DNA of 64,000 nucleotides from Actinomadura litoris (GTDB lineage Bacteria > Actinomycetota > Actinomycetes > Streptosporangiales > Streptosporangiaceae), in contig NZ_WOFH01000005.1 of assembly GCF_009733595.1 (NCBI RefSeq), forward strand, positions 346,406 through 410,405, written 5' to 3'. The position numbers and the translations under genes are program-made. Numbering within the stretch: position 1 is the stretch's first letter; each line of letters opens with the position of its first letter. This document shows positions 60,034-64,000 of the stretch, one piece after another. The notes below the pieces were generated by a model. That model searched no databases, was not told the origin of the DNA, and saw only the letters and a program-made list of their open reading frames with translations.

Positions 60034-61866
60034 GTGGCCACGGTGGGTTTCCTGGCGCCCCGAAGGGTGGTCATCGTCGGAGCGGGTCTGGCAGGTACGG
60101 CCACCGCGATCCGCCTCTTGCAGTTCGCCCGGGAACCGTTGCAGGTCGTGTTGCTGGAGCGGCGCCCCGAATTTCGGAACGCCGGTGTGGCCTACCACCG
60201 GGCGGGCAACCACTGGCAGCACGTCTTCAACATCCAGGCGGGACGCATGTCGATGTTCCGGGAGGACGTCGACGACTTCGTCTCCTGGGCCAACGATGAG
60301 GCCGACCGGGACGGCTGGCCCGCGGAATGGAGCGGCTTCACCTTCACCGAGTCCGGCCCCGCGCCGCGCCGGATCTACGGCGACTACCTCGCCACCCGTC
60401 TCGCCGACGCCGCGGGTGAGGCGTCGGACGGGGTGACGCTGCTCGACGCCGACGGTGAGGTGGTCGACCTGGAGGTCGGCGCCGGGGGCGTGGGGGTCGT
60501 GGTCGAGAACTGCTCCCTGGCGGGCGGGCCGCCGGGACGGACGACGCTCCACGCCGACCACGTCGTCCTGGCGACGGGCCTGGAGGAACGGGACCTTCCA
60601 TTCGCGGCCGCCGTGCGCGACCACCCTTCCTTTTTGCGGCACCCCTATTCAGCGGCGGGAATCGAGAAGATCCTCGGCGTACGCAAGGACGCGGTCGTCG
60701 CCATCATCGGCACCTTGCTGAGCGCCTACGACTCGGCTTCGCTTCTTCTGCGGCGCGGGCACACCGGGAAGATCCACATGATCTCGCGGTCCGGGTTGAC
60801 GCTCCGCACCTACCCTTCGGACCACCGGCATCATGTGCTCGACCTGCCGGCTCCGCGGCTGCACGCCGACACATACGAAGGCCGTGACGAACTCGTCCGG
60901 CGGTTCAGGGACGAGTGGGAGCGGGCCTGCGCCATCGTCACCCGCGAGCATCCCGACGTGGCCCCCGCGGTGATGACCGAACGGGTCACCAAATCGTGGG
61001 AGCCCTTTCTGCCCGCGGTTCTGGAGCGGATTCCCTCATCCGACCTGCGCGCGCTCCTCGACGCCTACGGAAGCCTGATGGCCACGCTGCGGGTGAGCGC
61101 CGTCGCCTACACCACCGAGATCGTCGACGCGGCGATCGCGGACGGCAGCCGGCTCGTCCTCACGGCGGGGAAGGTCGACGGGATCGTCGGCACCGGGAAC
61201 GGCACGCTGAAACTGACGGTGTCTTCCACAGGCCCGACCCGGACGATCGAAGCGGATCTCGTGATCTCGAACTTCGGACGTGAACCGGACTATGAGCGCG
61301 CCGGCTCGGCGCTGTGGGCGAACCTGCTGCGGAAGGGGATCGCCGCCCAGCACCGGCGGACGGGGCGCGGCGTCGAGGTGGACGCCAGCGGCTTCCTCCT
61401 CGGACCGGACGGTGTCCGCCCCGGTCCGATCTCCGTGGTCGGCACCCCCCGCGAGGGCGACGAGATCGTCCGGTACGGGCGGGTGGGCGCGTTCGCGTTC
61501 AATCTCGCCGCGATCAAGAACCATTCGGTGGGCGTCGCCGCGACCGTGCTGCACCATCTCGAATCCTGCTATGCCGAACGGGCCGGAGCCGCGGAGACGG
61601 CCATGGCGGGGGAGGCGTTCGACCGCGCGGTCGCGCTCGACGTGCACCGGATGGCCGCTCGGCGCCGCCGTGACCGCGACGCCCTGAGCGCCTCCTTGGA
61701 GGAGGGGCTCGGGGCCGTCCGCCGGGCCCTCCCGGCTCCCGTTGACGACCGTGCGCTGCGGTTCGCCGTGAACAGGGCGGCCGTGACGAGGCTCAACGAC
61801 CTGTCCGTGACGCCACGGGAGCTGCGCCACCTGCTCGGGCTCGCTGTGCCGCCCGGGTCGGATTAG
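60034..61866 (+). CDS. FAD/NAD(P)-binding protein (NAD_binding_9 type)
   Basis: 610 residues from GTG 60034, chosen for the GGGGGA upstream. N-terminal FAD-binding VVIVGAGLAGTATAIRLL (GAGLAG ~16-21), VVLLERRPEFRNAGVAYH, second-dinucleotide LATGLEERDLPF and AIIGTLLSAYDSASLLLRRG. Large FAD-NAD(P)-binding proteins of this form are poorly characterised; ornithine-hydroxylase-like or dehydrogenase activity is possible. Followed after 134 bp by a PEP-synthase-like gene on the same strand, perhaps one operon. Confidence 0.8.
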   Translation: MATVGFLAPRRVVIVGAGLAGTATAIRLLQFAREPLQVVLLERRPEFRNAGVAYHRAGNHWQHVFNIQAGRMSMFREDVDDFVSWANDEADRDGWPAEWSGFTFTESGPAPRRIYGDYLATRLADAAGEASDGVTLLDADGEVVDLEVGAGGVGVVVENCSLAGGPPGRTTLHADHVVLATGLEERDLPFAAAVRDHPSFLRHPYSAAGIEKILGVRKDAVVAIIGTLLSAYDSASLLLRRGHTGKIHMISRSGLTLRTYPSDHRHHVLDLPAPRLHADTYEGRDELVRRFRDEWERACAIVTREHPDVAPAVMTERVTKSWEPFLPAVLERIPSSDLRALLDAYGSLMATLRVSAVAYTTEIVDAAIADGSRLVLTAGKVDGIVGTGNGTLKLTVSSTGPTRTIEADLVISNFGREPDYERAGSALWANLLRKGIAAQHRRTGRGVEVDASGFLLGPDGVRPGPISVVGTPREGDEIVRYGRVGAFAFNLAAIKNHSVGVAATVLHHLESCYAERAGAAETAMAGEAFDRAVALDVHRMAARRRRDRDALSASLEEGLGAVRRALPAPVDDRALRFAVNRAAVTRLNDLSVTPRELRHLLGLAVPPGSD

Positions 61867-62000
61867 CGAGAAACACACCTGGGCATTCGAGAAGGTGCGC
61901 GGCGGCCCCGGCGGCTGCCAGCATCCAAGCATGCTCTGCCCGGATGAGGCGCGTCGAGCTCCCCGGGCGGGCCGACCCGGAATTGGCGGAGAGGACACTC

Positions 62001-63218
62001 GTGAGCCCTCGCGAAATACCAGGGGTTTTGCTCGTCGGTTCGCACCATCGTTACGTCAAGGGGCCTTGCAACCGCACCGGGGAACCGGTCGATGACGCCG
62101 TTCTGGTCGTCGAGAGGCTCGGCCCTGAACTTTACGACGCCATTGTCGTCTGCGCGGGGGTGATCTGCGCCAAGGGTGGGCGCACCGGCCATATGCAGTC
62201 CCTCTGCCGCTCGCGTGGGATCCCCGTCCTGCGGGTCGACTCGTCGGAGCTGGACGCGTTCACCGGCGAGGTCACCATCGTGCTCGACCGCGAGTCGGTC
62301 GTGCTCGGCGAGGCCGAGCCCGCGGCTCCGGCGGCCGAGTCCGCGGCCGTCGCCTTCGACGACATCGAGTCGATCTGCGTGGTCATCGCCGATGCCACCG
62401 ATGTCCGCTCGACGAACGCCCTCGTCCCGCGGGTGGAGCGCGTCGACTCCTATTTCATCCGCGAGGAGTTCGTGTGTTTCGCGGCGGGACTGAGCCCGAT
62501 CGACTCGCTTCGGGCGGGAGTGCGTGAGGCCGAGCGCTACGGTGCCGCCATCGCCTCGGAACTGTGCTCGATGGTGGACGAGCTCCTCCCCGGCCAGCGC
62601 CTGGTCATGAGGCTGCTCGACCTCCGCTCGGACGACGCCGCCCAGATCACGACCGACATGCACGTCGTCGACGAGCCGAATCCCGAACTCGGCCTCCACG
62701 GCGCCAGGTGGCTGCTCAGCGAACCCCACTATGCCGACGCCTTCCGGGCGCTTCGCACCTATGTGTTGGAACACCTCGGCACCGACGCCGACCGTTTGAG
62801 TTTCGCGATCCCGTTCATCAACGACCGCGACGAGTTCGTGCGGCTGCGGCGATGCCTTGAGCTGGGGGAGGAGACGCCGCTCGGCGTCTTCGTCGAGACC
62901 CCGGCCGCCGTGCACTCGGCGGCCGACTTCTGCGCCGCCGGGGCGGGCGAGCTGTTCGTCGGCACCAAGGACCTGATCCAGTTCTATCTCGCCGCCGACC
63001 GGGGCAACCATCTGGTCTCCTCCATCTACCAGACCCGGCATCCGGCCGTCCTGGCCGCGCTGCGGCAGGCCGTCGAGGCCGGTCGGGACGCCGATGTCCC
63101 GGTGCACGTGTTCGCGCTCGGCGCCGATCTCGACCACTACGTCCAGCACCTTCCGACGCGAAGGCTGATGATGTGCACCGCCGAATTGCAGCAGCTCGCC
63201 AGGAGGTCGGCGGCCTAG
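62001..63218 (+). CDS. PEP-synthase-like protein lacking the ATP-binding domain
   Basis: 405 residues from GTG 62001 (GGAGAGG six bases upstream; ATG 61944 is an alternative). N-terminal swivelling phosphohistidine domain (CAKGGRTGHMQSLCRSRGIPVL, likely His64). Then a PEP-utilising TIM barrel (LPGQRLVMRLLDLRSDD, NPELGLHGARWLLSEP, GELFVGTKDLIQFYLAADRGN). The ~320 aa nucleotide-binding domain of true PEP synthases is absent, so it resembles a PTS enzyme I/PEP synthase core. Partner and substrate unknown. Confidence 0.75.
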   Translation: MSPREIPGVLLVGSHHRYVKGPCNRTGEPVDDAVLVVERLGPELYDAIVVCAGVICAKGGRTGHMQSLCRSRGIPVLRVDSSELDAFTGEVTIVLDRESVVLGEAEPAAPAAESAAVAFDDIESICVVIADATDVRSTNALVPRVERVDSYFIREEFVCFAAGLSPIDSLRAGVREAERYGAAIASELCSMVDELLPGQRLVMRLLDLRSDDAAQITTDMHVVDEPNPELGLHGARWLLSEPHYADAFRALRTYVLEHLGTDADRLSFAIPFINDRDEFVRLRRCLELGEETPLGVFVETPAAVHSAADFCAAGAGELFVGTKDLIQFYLAADRGNHLVSSIYQTRHPAVLAALRQAVEAGRDADVPVHVFALGADLDHYVQHLPTRRLMMCTAELQQLARRSAA

Positions 63219-63257
63219 AACCCCGGCGCGGACGGTTGTCACGAAGAGGGGGAGCAT

Positions 63258-63285
63258 CTATCTTGGAATGAGCGTTCCAAGATAG
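63258..63285. promoter_or_regulatory. TetR operator
   Basis: CTATCTTGGAA-N6-TTCCAAGATAG, a perfect 11-bp inverted repeat ending 12 bp before the tetR start. Autoregulation is the likely use. Confidence 0.75.
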
Positions 63286-63297
63286 CTGCGAGGGGCC

Positions 63298-63903
63298 ATG
63301 CCGGACGTCAAGCACTTCGATCCCGACCGGGTGCTGGACGAGGTGGTGGAGCTGTTCTGGCGGCGCGGCGCGTCCTCGACCGGGGTCGGTGAGGTCGTGG
63401 CCGTGACGGGGCTCAGCCGCTCCAGCCTCTACTCCACGTTCGGTGGCAAACAGGAGTTGTACCTGGCGGCACTGCGCCGCTACGTCGACCGGCGGTCCCG
63501 CCCCGTACTGGACGCCCTCGCCTCCGACGGCCGGGGGCTTCCGGTCATCGCCGAATTCTTCGACCGGCTGGTTCAGGCGCGCTGTGCGGGGCCGCAGGCC
63601 CGCTGGGGCTGCATGGTGTCCAACGCCCATGCCGACACCGTTGTGGACGCCGACGTGCGCCAGATACTGGACGACCACCATGAGCGGTTGCGCTCGTCCA
63701 TGCGCTCCGCACTCGAAAGCGCCCGGTCGCGCGGGCAGCTGCGCCCCGGCCTCCACGTCGGGTCCACCGCGGAAGCGCTGGCGTTGCTGGCCTACGGGGT
63801 GAATCTGCGGTCGCGGGCCGGTGCACCGGCGGCCGACCTGCGAGCGACCGTCACCGCGCTCCTGGAGACCTTGTCCGCTGAAATCCCTGCCAAGGAGAAG
63901 TGA
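63298..63903 (+). CDS. TetR-family transcriptional regulator
   Basis: 201 residues. HTH VVELFWRRGASSTGVGEVVAVTGLSRSSLYSTFGGKQELYLAAL in outline; C-terminal domain of the TetR_C_16/AcrR-like type (GCMVSNAHADTVVDADVRQIL). Two bases separate it from the next gene, so both share a transcript controlled by the operator at 63258-63285. Confidence 0.92.
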   Translation: MPDVKHFDPDRVLDEVVELFWRRGASSTGVGEVVAVTGLSRSSLYSTFGGKQELYLAALRRYVDRRSRPVLDALASDGRGLPVIAEFFDRLVQARCAGPQARWGCMVSNAHADTVVDADVRQILDDHHERLRSSMRSALESARSRGQLRPGLHVGSTAEALALLAYGVNLRSRAGAPAADLRATVTALLETLSAEIPAKEK

Positions 63904-63905
63904 GA

Positions 63906-64000
63906 ATGGCCGAGTTCACCGTCTATGACGAGACCAACGCCCCCGAGGAGTCCCGCCCCTATCTGGAAGCGGCCAAGAAGCGGATGGGCTTCGTCACCAC
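63906..64000 (+). CDS. Carboxymuconolactone decarboxylase/AhpD-like protein (cut by window edge)
   Basis: Opens MAEFTVYDETNAPEESRPYL, then EAAKKRMGFV, the usual N-terminus of the carboxymuconolactone decarboxylase family. The CxxC/HxxxC active-site region lies beyond the window. Translated with the upstream TetR gene; members act as peroxidase-like or decarboxylase enzymes. Confidence 0.7.
   Translation, partial: MAEFTVYDETNAPEESRPYLEAAKKRMGFVT

Overview
The window is very GC-rich actinomycete chromosome, most like Actinomadura or another Streptosporangiales/Thermomonosporaceae genus. The evidence is codon use, many GTG starts, Tat substrates, actinomycete integrative conjugative element (AICE) genes and an EtfD-type membrane oxidoreductase.

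Layout. (1) 1-18.6 kb is chromosomal core. It has three ECF sigma factor / membrane-anchored CU044_5270-type pairs, a TetR-regulated DHA2 efflux pump with four phased operators, a beta-oxidation group (3-hydroxyacyl-CoA dehydrogenase, thiolase, EtfD-like oxidoreductase), a ZIP metal transporter, a glycine-betaine type ABC importer and dCTP deaminase. (2) 18.67-50.4 kb is a tandem array of integrative elements in tRNA-Gly(CCC). Four copies of the tRNA 3' half (18699, 37191, 41927, 50334) delimit three units, each with its integrase gene, or a remnant of one, at the left end. Element 1 is a complete AICE: int, xis, HUH Rep, DUF2637 and small transfer proteins, FtsK/TraB translocase, SCO3933-like and GntR regulators. 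It also carries HTH-kinase regulators and a low-GC type I restriction-modification operon. Element 2 has int and xis but no rep or tra genes. It carries a class IV aminotransferase, a frameshifted HTH-FGE fusion and a short degenerate CRISPR array. Element 3 is decayed: an integrase stub, a second CRISPR remnant, a MerR/MFS efflux pair, an IS3 relic, a sulfatase with its formylglycine-generating enzyme, a third CRISPR remnant and pseudogenes. (3) 50.4-64 kb returns to ordinary chromosome: DUF3237/TetR, SRPBCC, secreted proteins, a quinone oxidoreductase, a degenerate retropepsin-like protein, an FAD protein with a PEP-synthase-like protein, and a TetR/carboxymuconolactone decarboxylase pair. 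An integrase relic near 53.8 kb shows older insertion there.

The most unusual material lies in the array. There are three copies of an orphan CRISPR leader-repeat cassette, a family of hairpins with a conserved loop and changing but still paired stems, and a motif that directly follows HTH-effector genes and appears to mark where cargo begins. No cas genes are present in the window.
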